Source: Capra hircus | Lineage: Eukaryota; Chordata; Mammalia; Artiodactyla; Bovidae | NCBI RefSeq assembly: GCF_001704415.2 | Contig: NC_030817.1 | Span: 35,165,550-35,229,549 of the forward strand | DNA: 64,000 nt | Direction of reading: 5' to 3' | Part shown: one piece after another, positions 35,206 to 46,790 of the stretch | Numbering within the stretch: position 1 is the stretch's first letter | How the letters are laid out: each line of letters starts with the position of its first letter | Translations under genes and position numbers: made by a program | Notes under the pieces: model-generated | Told to the model about the DNA's origin: nothing | What the model saw: the letters and a program-made list of their open reading frames with translations, nothing else | Databases searched by the model: none

Positions 35206-35718
35206 TATCACTACTACATATGGAGAAAATTCCCTTTAAGTAACACAGTCATGCTTATACACACTTAGAGAGCTCCTGAAAGGACACAACAGAAACCATT
35301 AACTCTATGGTGACTTCTGGGTACCTGTCTGGTAACTTTTCATCTTAAATCTTTCAGAAGGTTTACATATTTTCCACCGTGCGTATATTATTTTCATAAT
35401 ATAATTTAAGCTTAAACTGAATTCACTGTATTTTAAAATTATAAATTAAACCATGATTTTAAGGACTAATTTAAGGACTCCATTTCTTAAATTGGAAGTG
35501 AAAACTCTTTCAATTAAATGTTACAGAAGTTGCTTTGTTTTGAAATAGACATGTTTTTCAGAAATTAAGGGAAATCCTGGGAGACAGGGAATATGATATA
35601 GGAACTGAAAGTATTAATGGCCACTTAAGACTATCACAGGAAACATGAGGCTATAAGTTGGGGAAGTAGAAATGAGACAGGTACATAAAACTGGGACTTT
35701 TTAAGGGGTCCAAGTCAG

Positions 35719-35826
35719 CAAATGGCAACCCTCTCCAGTATTTTTGCCTGGAAAATCCCAGGGAGAGAGGAGCCTGGTGGGCTAGATAGTCCAGAGTCCC
35801 AAAGAGTCAGACACAAGTGAGTGACT
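35719..35826 (+). mobile_element. BovA SINE fragment
   Basis: 'aaatggcaaccctctccagt' through 'agtcagacacaagtgagtga'. The tRNA-like head is absent. Confidence 0.88.
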
Positions 35827-35968
35827 GTATACATTATACACTCAAGTCAGCAAAGGGTCAACTAAAGGAAAAGAAAAGGCCACATTGACGAAAGGAGAAG
35901 AGAGAGCTTGCCTCCTTCGCCTCCCACGCAACAGCTCCACAGAAAGCTTCCATTAAGACTTTGTAAGA

Positions 35969-36318
35969 GAGGGGCTTCCCTGGTGGTTCAGTGGTCAGGA
36001 AGCCGCCTTCTAAGGCAGGGTACACAGGCTCAATCTCTGATGGGGAACTAAGATCCCACATGTCACGGGGCAACTAAATCCTCACATCGTAACTAGTGAG
36101 CCCTCAGGCCACAGCTGGAGAGCCCACGAACTCTGGAGCCCTCATGCCACAACTAGACCCCTGCACTCTACAGCCCACATGCCCCAAGTAGAGCGAGGCC
36201 CGAAAGCTGCAACCAAGAGCCCACATAAGGAAGCAGAGACCCACGTGTCACAACAAAGACTCAACACAGCCAAAAACAAACGTGGTGTTTTCTTAATCAA
36301 ATTTAAAAAAAAAAAAAA
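35969..36318 (+). mobile_element. CHR-type SINE, full length with A-rich tail
   Basis: Starts 'ggggcttccctggtggttca' and runs through repeated 'ccacaactag'-type units to 'aagactcaacacagccaaa', then an A-rich tail ending in a 15-base A-run. Confidence 0.92.
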
Positions 36319-36329
36319 AGATTTTATAG

Positions 36330-37160
36330 GAGAACAGCCAAAATGGTGGAGTAGAAAGACCCTAAACTCACCTACCCTCATGAGCACGCCAAATTTACAA
36401 CTACCTGTAGAACAACCATCAATGAAAAAAACTGGAAACTACCCACAAAGATTCTCTATAACTAAAGACGTAAGAGCTTCTTCCCTGGTGGCTCAGACAG
36501 TAAAGAATCTGCTGCCAATGCAGGAGACCCGGGTTTGATCCCTGGGTCGCGAAGATCCCCTGTAAAAAGGAATGGCTACCTGCTCCAGTATTCTTTCCTG
36601 GAAAATTCCATGGACAGAGGAGCCTGGCGGGCTCCAGTCCAAAGGCATAGGGAAGGGACCACAACGAGACCGGTAGGAGGAGCAGAGTTGTGATACAATC
36701 AAATCCCATAATATTCTGCATGGGCAACCCACAAACTGGAAAATAACCGTATTGCAAAGGGTCTCCCAGAGGAGTTAAGAGTTCTGAGCCCCCATGTCAA
36801 GGTTCTGGCAATAGGCAGATGAGCCATCCAGAGCCCTTGGCTTTGAAGGCCAATAGAGCTTAACTGCAGGAGCCCCCTGGGACTGGAGGAAAATAAAGAC
36901 TTCATTCTTAAAGGCTGCACACAAAATCTCATGTGCACCAGGATCCAGGGCAAAAGCAGAGTTGATAGGAGCTAGGCTAGACCCATCTGTCACTCTTAGA
37001 GAGTCTATGAGAGAGGCAGGGGGCAGCTTCAGGGGGAGGTAAGGGGAGAGTATCTAAGAAAATGAATCAGACCTAAAATCTATGGTAACAGTGCTATAGC
37101 TCTATAGAAGCCCTGAGCCTGGAGAGGGAAAAGGGCAAAAATCCAGCCTCACAGCAAATT
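36330..37160 (+). mobile_element. L1 5' region, split by a Bov-tA
   Basis: Begins like an artiodactyl L1 5' UTR ('agccaaaatggtggagtaga', 'acaactacctgtagaacaac') and resumes after the SINE ('gttgtgatacaatcaaatcc', 'agagttctgagcccccatgt', 'caccaggatccagggcaaaa'). No L1 ORF follows, so this is a 5' fragment. Confidence 0.75.
36478..36645 (+). mobile_element. Bov-tA SINE inside the L1 5' region
   Basis: tRNA-like head 'ccctggtggctcagacagta' and BovA body ending near 'agcctggcgggctccagtcc'. Confidence 0.93.
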
Positions 37161-37549
37161 TAAAATTAAAACTAATCCCTTAATATCAAATATCAAGCCA
37201 GTATTCACATCTCCCCAACTGCTGTGTAAATATTTTTTCAGTTATTCTGTATTGAATGATATGTTTATTTCTTGTCTCCTTTCATTTGTCATCCCTATAT
37301 CTCTTTTATTATTCAGTTTCTTGTAATCCATAGAATTTGGGGTTGGAAAAATCAGACAGTTTTCTTGTAGAGATTCTCAGTATGAATTTTGTCAATGGAA
37401 TCCCCACAGTGTTAACAAGTTTTTGCTTCGTTTTTGTCTTTTCTATTTCCTATAAATTGGTGGTTAAATGTAAAGGCTAGATCAGATTTAGGATTATGAC
37501 CTCAGTGGAAGACTAAGGCACAGACAACATGGTGCATTTCCAAAAGTTT

Positions 37550-37748
37550 GCTTTTTATTTGGCTGCACCAGGTCTTAGTTGTGGCATGCGGGGACTTCAT
37601 TCTTTTTGTTAGGCATGTGGGATCTTTCGTTACAGCAGGAGAACTCTTAGTTGCAACACGTGGGATCTAGCTCCCTGACCAGGGATAGAACCTGGGTCCC
37701 TTGCACTGGGAGCTCAGAATCTCAGCCACTGGAGCACCAGGGAAGTCC
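37550..37748 (-). mobile_element. CHR-type SINE
   Basis: Reverse orientation: 'tttggctgcaccaggtctta' through 'ccactggagcaccagggaag'. Confidence 0.92.
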
Positions 37749-38114
37749 CTCAATGTCTCCATGATATTACCAACTACTGGAGATCTTTGCCTAGACATTA
37801 TTTATTAAGAGATGCAAAATGGTGATATTCTAAGTCTATCCCTCTTTCTTTCTTACATAGAATACATCTACAGAAAAAAACTTCTCTTATGACCTATTTG
37901 GCTACCCTGAGATACAATTCATATAAGAAAAGTACGATAAATGCTTATTTTTCTTTACTTACCAAAATTGTTAAAATAATGTGTTAGCCCAAGAGCAACT
38001 TTTTTTAATTTTCAGCATTACGAACTTAAAAATTAAACATACAATATTTGACTAGCTTCAATTCATTAGTTATTGTCTTTACTGATGTTCAAATTGTCCC
38101 CTTTTTTAATTTTA

Positions 38115-39000
38115 GTTTTTACACTGAAGTATAACTGAATTACAGTGTTGTGTTAATTACTGCTGTACAGCAAAGCGACTCAATATATATACACACTCTT
38201 TTTCATATTCTTGATTCCATATGGGTTATCACAAGATACTGAATATAGTTTCCAGCACTATCCAGTAGGACCTTGTTGTTTATCCATTCCATGTATATCA
38301 GTTCATATCTTCTAATCCCAAACTCCCAATCAAACCCTCTCCCAGCCCCTCCCGTGTGTGTGTGACTCTTTATGACCCCATGGACTGTAGCCCTCCAGGC
38401 TCCTCTGTCCATGGGATTCTCCAGGCAAGAATACTGGACTGGGCTGCCATTCCCTTCTCCAGAGGATCTTTCCAATCCAGGGATTAAACCTGGGTCTCCC
38501 ACACTACAGGCAGATTCTTTACCCTCTGAGCCACCAGGGAAGTCCATCCTCCTTGGCAACCACCAATCTATTCTCTACGTCCCTGATTCTGTTTCTGTTT
38601 CATAGATAGGTTCGTTTGTGTCATATTTCAGATTCCACATGCAAGCTACTTCACTTAGTGACAACCTCTAGTTGCATCCATGTTGCTGCAAATGGCATTA
38701 ATGCACCCTTTTTTATGGCTGAGCCGTTCTCTACTGCACGTATGTACGACATCTTCTTTACCCATTCTTCTGTTGGTGGACATTTAGATAGTTTCCGTGT
38801 CCAAGCTATTGTGAATACTGATGCTGTGAGCATACAGGTACATCTACCTTTTTGAATTATAAGTTTGCCTGGATATATGCCCAGAAGTGGGACTGCTGGG
38901 TCACACGGTAATCCTATTTTCAGTTTTCTGAGGAAACTCCATATTGTTTTCCACAGTGCCTGCAGTAACTTACATTCCCACCAACAGTGTAAGAGGATTT
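38115..39000 (-). mobile_element. L1 fragment, reverse orientation, split by Bov-tA
   Basis: 3'-region L1 sequence ('ccagtaggaccttgttgttt') continues after the SINE with 'tagttgcatccatgttgctg', 'gtggacatttagatagtttc' and 'acattcccaccaacagtgta', a familiar reverse-complement L1 ORF2 stretch. Confidence 0.9.
38355..38545 (-). mobile_element. Bov-tA SINE inside L1
   Basis: Reverse orientation BovA ('atgaccccatggactgtagc') and tRNA-like part ('gattaaacctgggtctccca', 'gagccaccagggaagtcc'). Confidence 0.94.
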
Positions 39001-39113
39001 CCTTTCCTCCAGAAATTTTTAAATAATTATATAAAATATATACATGGTTCCAAAGTCAAGTATAAAGCAAAAGGGAAATCCAGAGCATAAACTGTACCCC
39101 TGTGTTCTTCTTA

Positions 39114-39305
39114 GGCCTCCCTCATGGCTCAGATGGTAAAGAATCTGCCTGCAATGCAGGAGACTTGGGTTCGATCCCTGAGTCAGGAATATCCCCTGGA
39201 GAAGGAAATTGCAACCCACTCTAGTATTCTTGCCTGGAGAATCCCACGGACAGAGAAGCCTAACGGCCTGCAGTCCACGGGGTCACAAAGAGTAGGACAC
39301 AACTA
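39114..39305 (+). mobile_element. Bov-tA SINE
   Basis: 'gtaaagaatctgcctgcaat', 'ggagaaggaaattgcaaccc' and 'agtaggacacaactaagctg' in order. Confidence 0.94.
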
Positions 39306-39415
39306 AGCTGCTTGCTCTGACCCATAGATTGCTCTTCTACACTATATTCCTCTCCATCATAGGAAACTGTCATTTTTTAGATTTCATTCAATACTCCCCT
39401 AAACATGAGATCTCT

Positions 39416-39437
39416 ACACACACACACACACACACAC
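39416..39437. repeat. (CA)n microsatellite
   Basis: About 11 uninterrupted CA units. Confidence 0.9.
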
Positions 39438-40888
39438 TTACCTCCCTCTTTCTCAGTATATGTTTTCATCTTGGAAACACTTCTATCCACCTTGCTTTCT
39501 CTTTTTAACTGTTTCAGAACAAACCTAGCTTGCAACTAGATGAAGAGTGAGACAGGTAAAAACAGTTAAAAAAATAATAATTTTGAGGTGGGGGATGGAA
39601 ATCGTCACTAATGGAAAAAAGGTTTAAAAAAAAAAAAACTCCACTCAAAATGTACTCAATAAATAAATAAACCAAAACACAGGAAGAAATTTAATAATGT
39701 GGGGAGGAAAAACATGAATTCACACCAGATGGTATTAGTCTGACAAAGATTTTTAAATGTGATCATGTTGAAGCTGTCAGAGTGATAAAGGAATCTTTTT
39801 ACAAAATAGCAAAAAGGTTATAAAACAAAAACTGAGACAAATGAAACAGGCAGGTGTATATGAAAAAGCAACTCCAAATCTAAGAAATGAAAATTGTAAA
39901 TACTGCCATGTAGGCTCAATAGACAGAATAAACTCTAGACCAGACAGAAGCAGAAGAAAAACATAAATTGCTGCCCTAGGATTAGGCATAGAAAAATAAA
40001 GAGGAAAAAAACTGAAAGAACAATTGAAATACACAGCGGATAAACTAACAGACTCCAACACAGGTCAACCAAAAGAGAAGAAACTTGAAAATAATAGGAG
40101 CTATTAATACATTTAAAGAGCTGAGAATGTTCCAAAACTGAAGAAAGATCTGGTTCCTCAGACTGTATGTATACTCCGAAATAGGTCTACACTCACAGGG
40201 CACTACAATAAAACCATAAAACATCAAGCACAGACAGCTCCAATTTTAGGAAAATAACTAACCAGACTACTTCACAACAAATGTCCTTAATAACTGCAGA
40301 AAACCACAGGCAAACAATGGCACCACTGAAATGTTTACAAATCTTTAACTTCATACGGGGGTTGGGGGAGAGTGAAGACTTCAAAGTTTACTAGACAACC
40401 ATCAATAACTTAATGTTCTTACATAATATTTACCTATGACTCTAAAAGCAAGGTGTGAACAGCACATAATACTAATAACTCAAATATGTATTTCAAAAGT
40501 ATCTACTTAATTGACATATTTTACTACTTAAAAAAAAACTGAAATGAAAAGCAGTAGAATTTTGGAGAAAATACAGCAGCAGCACAAAAGGGAAAAAAGA
40601 ATCAACTCAAGAACGAATTATGAAATGTAACATTAAATTTCCTAAGACAACATGTAAGAATATCTTTATATCCTTGAGGTAGAAAAGGATTTCTTAAACA
40701 AGACATAAACTATAAAACACAAATCCTGAGAAATTCTACTAAATTAACAGGTTTAACTTTCATTAACAAAGAAACCATAAGAGAATGAAAAACACAAACC
40801 ACAAAGTGGGAAAAGACATTTGCGATATGTGATAAGCAAAAAATTAGTATTCTGAACATAAAAGAACTCCTATCAAAGAGAAAAACAA

Positions 40889-40899
40889 GGACTTCCCTA
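40889..40899 (+). mobile_element. CHR SINE head, separated from its body by BovB
   Basis: The bases GGACTTCCCTA are the canonical CHR 5' start. The element resumes at 43350 with CTAGTGG and the rest of the SINE. Confidence 0.75.
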
Positions 40900-43349
40900 A
40901 GTTCAGTTCAGTTCAGTCACTCAGTTGTGTCCGACTCTTTGCGACCTCATGGACCACAGCACACCAAGCCTCCCTGTCCATCACCAACTCCTGGAGTTTA
41001 CCCAAACTCATGTCCATGGAGTCGGTGATACCATCCAACCATCTCATCCTCTGTTGTCCCCTTCTCCTCCTGCCCTCAATCTTTCACAGCATCAGGGTAT
41101 TTTCAAATGAGTCAGCTCTTCGCATCAGGTGGCCAAAGTGTTGGAGTTTCAGCTTCAACATCAGTCCTTCCAATGAACACCCAGGACTGACTTCATTTAG
41201 GATGGACTGGTTGGATCTCCTTGCAGTCCACGGGACTCTCAAGAGTCTTCTCCAACACCACAGTTCAAAAGCATCAATTCTTTGGTGCTCAGCTTTCTTT
41301 ACAGTCCAACTCTCACATCCATACATGACTACTGGAAAAATCATAGCCTTGACAGACGGACCTTTGTTGGCAAAGTAATGTCTCTGCTTTTGAATATGCT
41401 GTTTAGGTTGGTCATAACTTTTCTTCCAAGGAGTAAGCGTCTTTTAAGTTCATGGCTCCAATCACCATCTGCAGTGATTCTGGAGCCCAAAAAAATAAAG
41501 TCTGACACTGTCTCCACTGTTTCCCCATCTATTTCCCATGAAGTGATGGGACCGGATGCCATGATCTTAGATTTCTGAATGTTGAGCTTTAAGCCAACTT
41601 TTTCACTATTCTCTCACTTTCATCAAGAGGCTCTTTAATTCTTCACTTTCTGCCATTAAGGGTGGTGTCATCTGCATATCTGAGGTTATTGATATTTCTC
41701 CCGCCAATCTTGATTCCAGCTTGTGCTTCTTCCAGCCCAGCGTTTCTCATAATGTACTCTGCACAGAAGTTAAATAAGCAGGGTGACAATATACAGCCTT
41801 GACGTACTCCTTTTCCTATTTGGAACCAGTCTGTTGTTCCATGTCCAGTTCTAACTGTTGCTTCCTGACCTGCATACAGATTTCTCAAGAGGCAGGTTAG
41901 GTGGTCTGGTATGCCCATCTCTTTCAGAATTTTCCACAGTTTATTATGATCCACACAGTCAAAGGCTTTGGCATAGTCAATAAAGCAGAAGTAGATGTTT
42001 TTCTGGAACTCTCTTGCTTTTTTGATGATCCAGAGGATGTTGGCAATCTGATCTCTGGTTCCTCTGCCTTTTCTAAAGCCGAACATGTGGAAGTTCACGG
42101 TTCGCATATTGCTGAATCCTCACTTGGAGAATTTTGAGCATTACTATGGTAGCAGGTGCTGCTGTTGCTGCTGCTGCTAAGTAGCTTCAGTCGTGTCCGA
42201 CTCTGTGAGACCCCAGAGACGGCAGTCCACCAGGCTCCCCTGTCCCTGGGATTCTCCAAGCAAGAATACTGGAGTGGGTTGCCATTTCCTTCTCCGATTC
42301 ATCAAAGTGAAGTCGTTCAGTCGTGTCCGACTCCTAGTGACCCCATGGACTGCAGGCTTTCAGGCTCCTCCGTCCATGGGATTTTCCAGGCCAGAGTACT
42401 GGAGTGGGTTGCCATTGCCTTCTCCGGTAGCAGGTGAGATGAGTGCAATTGTGTGGTACTTTGAGCATTCTTTGGCATTGCCTTTCTTTGGGATTGGAAT
42501 GAAAACTGACCTTTTCCAGTCCTGTGACCACTGCTGAGTTTTCCAAATTTGCTGGCATACTGAGTGCAGCACTTTCACAGCATCATCTTTTAGGATTTGA
42601 AATAGCTCAACTGAAATTCCATCACCTTCACTAGCTTGGTTCGCAGTGATGCTTCCTAAGGCCCACTTGACTTCACATTCCAGGATGTCTGGCTCTAGGT
42701 GAAGGATCACACCATCGTGATTATTGGGTCAGGAAGATCTTTTTTGTACAGTTCTTCTGTGTATTCTTGTCACCTTTTCTTAATATCGTCTGCTTCTGTT
42801 AGGTCCATACCATTTCTGTCCTTTATTGTGTCCATCTTTGCATGAAATGTTCCCTTGGTATCTCTGATTTTCTTGAAGAGATCTCTAGTCGGTCCCATTC
42901 TATTGTTTTCCTCTATTTCTCTGCACTGATCACTGAGGAAGGCTTTCTTACCTCTCCTTGCTATCCTTTGGAACTCTGCATTCAAATGGGTGTATCTTTC
43001 CGTTTCTCCTTTGCTTTTCGCTTCTCTTCTTTTTACAGCTATTTGTAAGGCCTCCTCAGACAGCCATTTTGCTTTTTGACATTTATTTTTCTTGGGGATG
43101 GTCTTGATCTCTGTCTCCTGTCCAATGTCTCGAACCTCTGTCCATAGTTTATCAGGCACTCTGTCAGATCTAGTCCCTTAAATCTATTTCTCACTTCCAC
43201 TGTATAATCGTAAGGGATTTGATTTAGGTCATCCTGAATGGTCTAGTGGTTTTCCCTACTTTCTTCAATTTCAGTCTGAATTTGGCATTAAGGAGTTCAT
43301 GAGCTGAACCACAGTCAGCTCCTGGTCTTGTTTTTGATGACTGTATAGA
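40900..43349 (-). mobile_element. BovB LINE copy 3, 5'-truncated, carrying a BovA2 insertion
   Basis: Read right to left. The frames at 42770-43159 and 42360-42710, then 41643-42107 and 41341-41562, cover parts of the BovB polyprotein. Motif A (FCFIDYAKAFDCVDHNKLW), GVRQGCILSPCLFNF and NLRYADDTTLN are visible. The C-motif segment is followed by a deletion/frameshift, and a 268-bp BovA2 separates the N-terminal pieces. The right edge cuts a CHR SINE and the left edge is the BovB tail next to the SINE head. Same orientation as KTN1. Confidence 0.93.
42158..42425 (-). mobile_element. BovA2 SINE inside BovB, exact 10-bp target-site duplication
   Basis: Two BovA monomers in reverse orientation, with a (CTG)n end at the left. 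The direct repeat GGTAGCAGGT at 42148-42157 and 42426-42435 brackets it exactly. Removing one copy restores the BovB text seen in copy 2. Confidence 0.96.
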
Positions 43350-43600
43350 CCTAGTGGGCAGGACTCTGCCTGCCAATGCAGGGGACAAAGGTTCAGTCCC
43401 TGGACTGAGCAGATCCACATGCCACAGAGAAGCTAAGCCTGCGCACCTCAGCTGCCGCGCCCTTACTCTGGAGCTGTGAGCCGCAATTAGAGAGACCACT
43501 GCAAAGAGCAGCCAACACTCCTCAACCAAGAGTCAGCCCCGCTCCCCACACATGCACAGCAACGGAGACCCAGCACAACCAAAAACAAGTTACTTTTTAA
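43350..43600 (+). mobile_element. CHR SINE body (5' head at 40889)
   Basis: 'ggactctgcctgccaatgca', 'aggttcagtccctggactga' and 'acggagacccagcacaacca' in CHR order. It begins mid-element because BovB copy 3 interrupted it. Confidence 0.85.
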
Positions 43601-43768
43601 AAAATAAAGAAAAAAAAACCCAACAGTCATTTCTGAGAAAAGGAAACAAAAATGGCCAGCAAATTTTGCAAAATACATCTCCACTCTATAAGCAAAAATG
43701 CAAAACCCACAAGATATCAATTCATGCCCAACTGGCTGTCTAACTTTATTATTTACCATTATTATGTA

Positions 43769-43978
43769 TGGTAGACCCTTAAACAACATGGGAGTGAAAT
43801 GTAAGGGTCTGATTCACAGATTTTCTTCAATAGTAACTCCCTCAGTACTACACAGCAGATGCCCAACCACAGTTTGAGAGGAACAGGGGCTATGGAGGGC
43901 CAATTATAAATTATAGGATGAATTCTGACTGCACAGAGGGTCAGCATCCCTAACCCCCCAAGATGTCAAGGGTCAACT
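43769..43978. mobile_element. Tigger/pogo-like MITE
   Basis: The ends are inverted: 'gtagacccttaaacaacatg' on the left, and the right end in reverse complement reads 'gttgacccttgacatctt'. It is flanked by TA-rich sequence as expected for mariner-superfamily elements. It sits within L1 sequence. Confidence 0.75.
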
Positions 43979-45311
43979 ATATAGGAAAGAATGTGGAGAA
44001 TAAACTGGTACTACAATTATACTGGCAAACAACTCAGCACTACCTAAAGCTGAAAATGAACCTCTCCTACAATTTAGCAGTTCCACTTCAAGCAAGATAT
44101 AAGGTCCAAAACAATTCATTCAAACTGCTAATCTCAACACATTAGTAGGTAACAAAAATCAACTTAGTAGGTCTTGATTAGCAATCATACTTTTAATGAA
44201 ACAAACTAGCAACACATAGGCTTTTTCCCCTAAGAAACTTAGTTATATATGTATATATCTGATAATGTATTGAGTCTCATAATGTGCAAGTTATTTCTTA
44301 TTTTAAGTAAGAACAAAAAAATTTTTTTAAAACACCACCTAGAGACAGTATAGATGCAAGTGCACCAACAGAGCCACACAAGGTATTCGTAACAGCACTG
44401 TTTATAATAGCAAAAGAAGACTGGAAACTACCCAAATGCCCATCAACAGATAATCAATCAGAAAATATACACACAATGAAATTCCATGTAGAAGTGAAAG
44501 TGAATGAATCAAAGTTATATACAACATGGAAGAAAAATATTAGGACAATAAAGTTGAAGGGAAAAAGGAAGTTGCAAATAAACTCATACAGAAGGATCCC
44601 ATTTATAGTGTTTAGAAAGAAAAAAAAAATACAAAAAGGGATTATACACTACAGTAACTGAAACTATACCCAGAAATGAAAACACCAAATTATATGAGAA
44701 GCTTGAGAAATTCACTTCACAGAAATCATGTTCAGCCACCTGAGACATCCAGGTTACAAAAATTATGTAAAATAATTATAGAACACATTTCAAATAAACA
44801 TGATTTCCCAATAAAGTAAACAAGTACAGTCCAGAAGCACATAAATTCAACCTGTGGGTGGACTTTTAAAATTTAAGGAAACAAGTGTTCAACAACACAG
44901 CATTCAGAACATTGGGGAGCCTTCAATGTAGCTTGTTCAAATTTATTTCAAAGATAAATAGATCTAGACATATGCAATCACTAAATAATTTATATACATA
45001 TTTCACTTAGAAAACTTACATTACTGATCAATAAGATTAACTGGTACTAAGCAGAGAAGTATTTTTGCTGAAATTCATGTATTAAATTTTATTTTCCATC
45101 CCACTCCCAAGAGTCAACTTGAAACCCTTATTCTTGAAGTCTCACTTTACATGGCATTCCATGTAAATCAACTAGTCGTGCTAATGGAGGAGGACGATGG
45201 TACCAATGACAAGGAAAGCAGAAGGCTCAATGAGTCCCAATCATTTGCAAACACCAGACAACTGATTCACTCATTTTCAATGCATGAAGCAGGCCACCAA
45301 GAGCAAGTGCT

Positions 45312-45465
45312 CTGGGACAGCCTAGAGGGATAGGGTGGGGAGGGAGGCTGAATAGGGAGTTCAGGATAGGGGGGAACACATGTTTACCTATGGCCGATTC
45401 ATGGATGTACGGCAAAAAAAAACCCGTCACAGTATTGTATTTATCCTCCAATTAAAATAAATTAA
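45312..45465 (+). mobile_element. Ruminant L1 3'-end fragment
   Basis: 'gggacagcctagagggatag', G-rich tract, 'gattcatggatgtacggc' and 'ccaattaaaataaattaa' match the layout at 6780-6950. Confidence 0.72.
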
Positions 45466-45519
45466 TTTTTTAAATTAAATCTAGCAAGCAGTACCTAAGT
45501 ACCAAGAATACAGTTCGCA

Positions 45520-46250
45520 GTGGTGAGCAAGACAAAGTGTCTGCCTCATAATGCTTATATTCTTACAGGTGAAACAGATATCAAACAAATAAATAAGCAT
45601 AAATTATCAGTTCAGTTCAGTTGCTCAGTCGTGTCCAACTCTTTGCGACCCCATGAACCGCAGCACGCCAGGCCTTCCTGTCCATCACCAACTCCCAGAG
45701 CTTACTCAAACTCACGTCCATCAAGTCGGTGATGGCATCCAACCATCTCATCCTATATCGTCCCCTTCTCCTGTCTTCAATCTTTCCCAGCATCAGGGTC
45801 AAATGAGTCAGTTCTTCACATCAGGTGGCCAAAGTATTGGAGTTTCAGCTTCAGCATCAGTCTTTCCAATGAATATTCACACTGATTCCCTTTAGGGTTG
45901 ACTGGTTTGATCTCCTTGCAGTCCAAGGGACTCTCAAGAGTCTTCTCCACCACCACAGTTCAAAAGCATCAATTCTTGGGCGCTCAGCTTTCATTATAGT
46001 CCAACTCTCACATCCACACATGACTACTGGAAAAACCGCGCTTTGACTAGATGGACTTTTGTTGGCAAAGTAATGTCTCTGCTTTTAATATGCTGTCTAG
46101 GTTGGTTACAGCTTTATGATGTTAGGTAATAACTGATAATGCAATGAAGAAAAATATAAAGCTCAGATGAAGAGGACATGCATTTTGGTGATCAGCGTTG
46201 GCCTTTCCGAAATAACCACTGAGCAATGCCTACAAGATCACATGGAAGTA
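45520..46250 (-). repeat. Antisense L2 fragment split by BovB 3' end
   Basis: The left part includes 'agacaaagtgtctgcctcat' and the right part resumes with 'ttaggtaataactgataatg'. Both are reverse-complement L2-like. Confidence 0.5.
45608..46105 (-). mobile_element. BovB 3'-end fragment (copy 4)
   Basis: Reverse orientation, from the tail 'cagttcagttcagttgctca' to 'gctgtctaggttgg'. Only the 3' 500 bases are present. Same orientation as KTN1. Confidence 0.93.
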
Positions 46251-46559
46251 GCGTATAATGCACATACATAGGAATTAAGACGGAAAATTTTCTTATAAAT
46301 TAAAAAGATCATAGTCTACCTACTGCTTTCTATATAAAATATTTTATAGCATTTGGTTTTAAGTAGCTTTTACTATTTTCTCCCCTTGGAAAACTTTAGG
46401 ACCTCAAATTTAAGTCACTAGCTTTCAGAGTTAATCCTCTAGCTCCAGGGGAAAGAAATCTTTATAACCTTAATCCAACTTTATAATACCTAACAACAGA
46501 CAACAGCACATGAACAGCGCTTCTTTTTTTTCCAGAAAACATTCTTATAAAACAGCTCA

Positions 46560-46790
46560 ATGGATGAGAATGGGCTCTAGAGTCAGAATATCTAGTTCAA
46601 ATTCAGGTTCCTCCTTTTCTTTGCTCTGTATCTTTGGACAAATTATTTAACCTGCCTCCATTGTTTCCATCAAATACCATCTCTCTCATAAGGCTGTGGA
46701 GAGGATTCAATATGATATTATACATAAAGTATTTACAAAGTCTTAAACAGCAAATAAGCACTCTAGTGTTAGCTATCACTTATGTAGCAA
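46560..46790 (+). repeat. MIR SINE
   Basis: 'ggctctagagtcagaatatc', 'ttcaaattcaggttcctcc', 'tggacaaattatttaacctg' and 'aggattcaatatgatatta' follow the MIR consensus order. A second MIR-like piece follows to about 46930. Confidence 0.85.

Larger units (their letters stand above)
40790..44690 (+). mobile_element. L1 ORF2/3'-region copy, host of a four-layer nest
   Basis: L1-like text is seen at 40790-40888 ('gtgggaaaagacatttgcga', 'aaaagaactcctatcaaaga'), 43615-43768 ('aaaatggccagcaaattttg', 'caagatatcaattcatgccc') and 43981-44690 ('acagcactgtttataatagc', 'ggaaactacccaaatgccca'). The pieces are colinear. The gaps are filled by CHR SINE + BovB + BovA2 and by a Tigger-like MITE. Confidence 0.75.

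Noticed and set aside
36142..36387. Open frames in SINE and L1 sequence at 35.8-37.0 kb
   Set aside because: They follow the repeat text, change frame at element borders and have no coding conservation signal I can see.
39777..40384. Several overlapping minus-strand frames rich in Phe, Leu and Cys
   Set aside because: They come from A-rich plus-strand sequence read in reverse. No motif, no splice context and mutual overlap.
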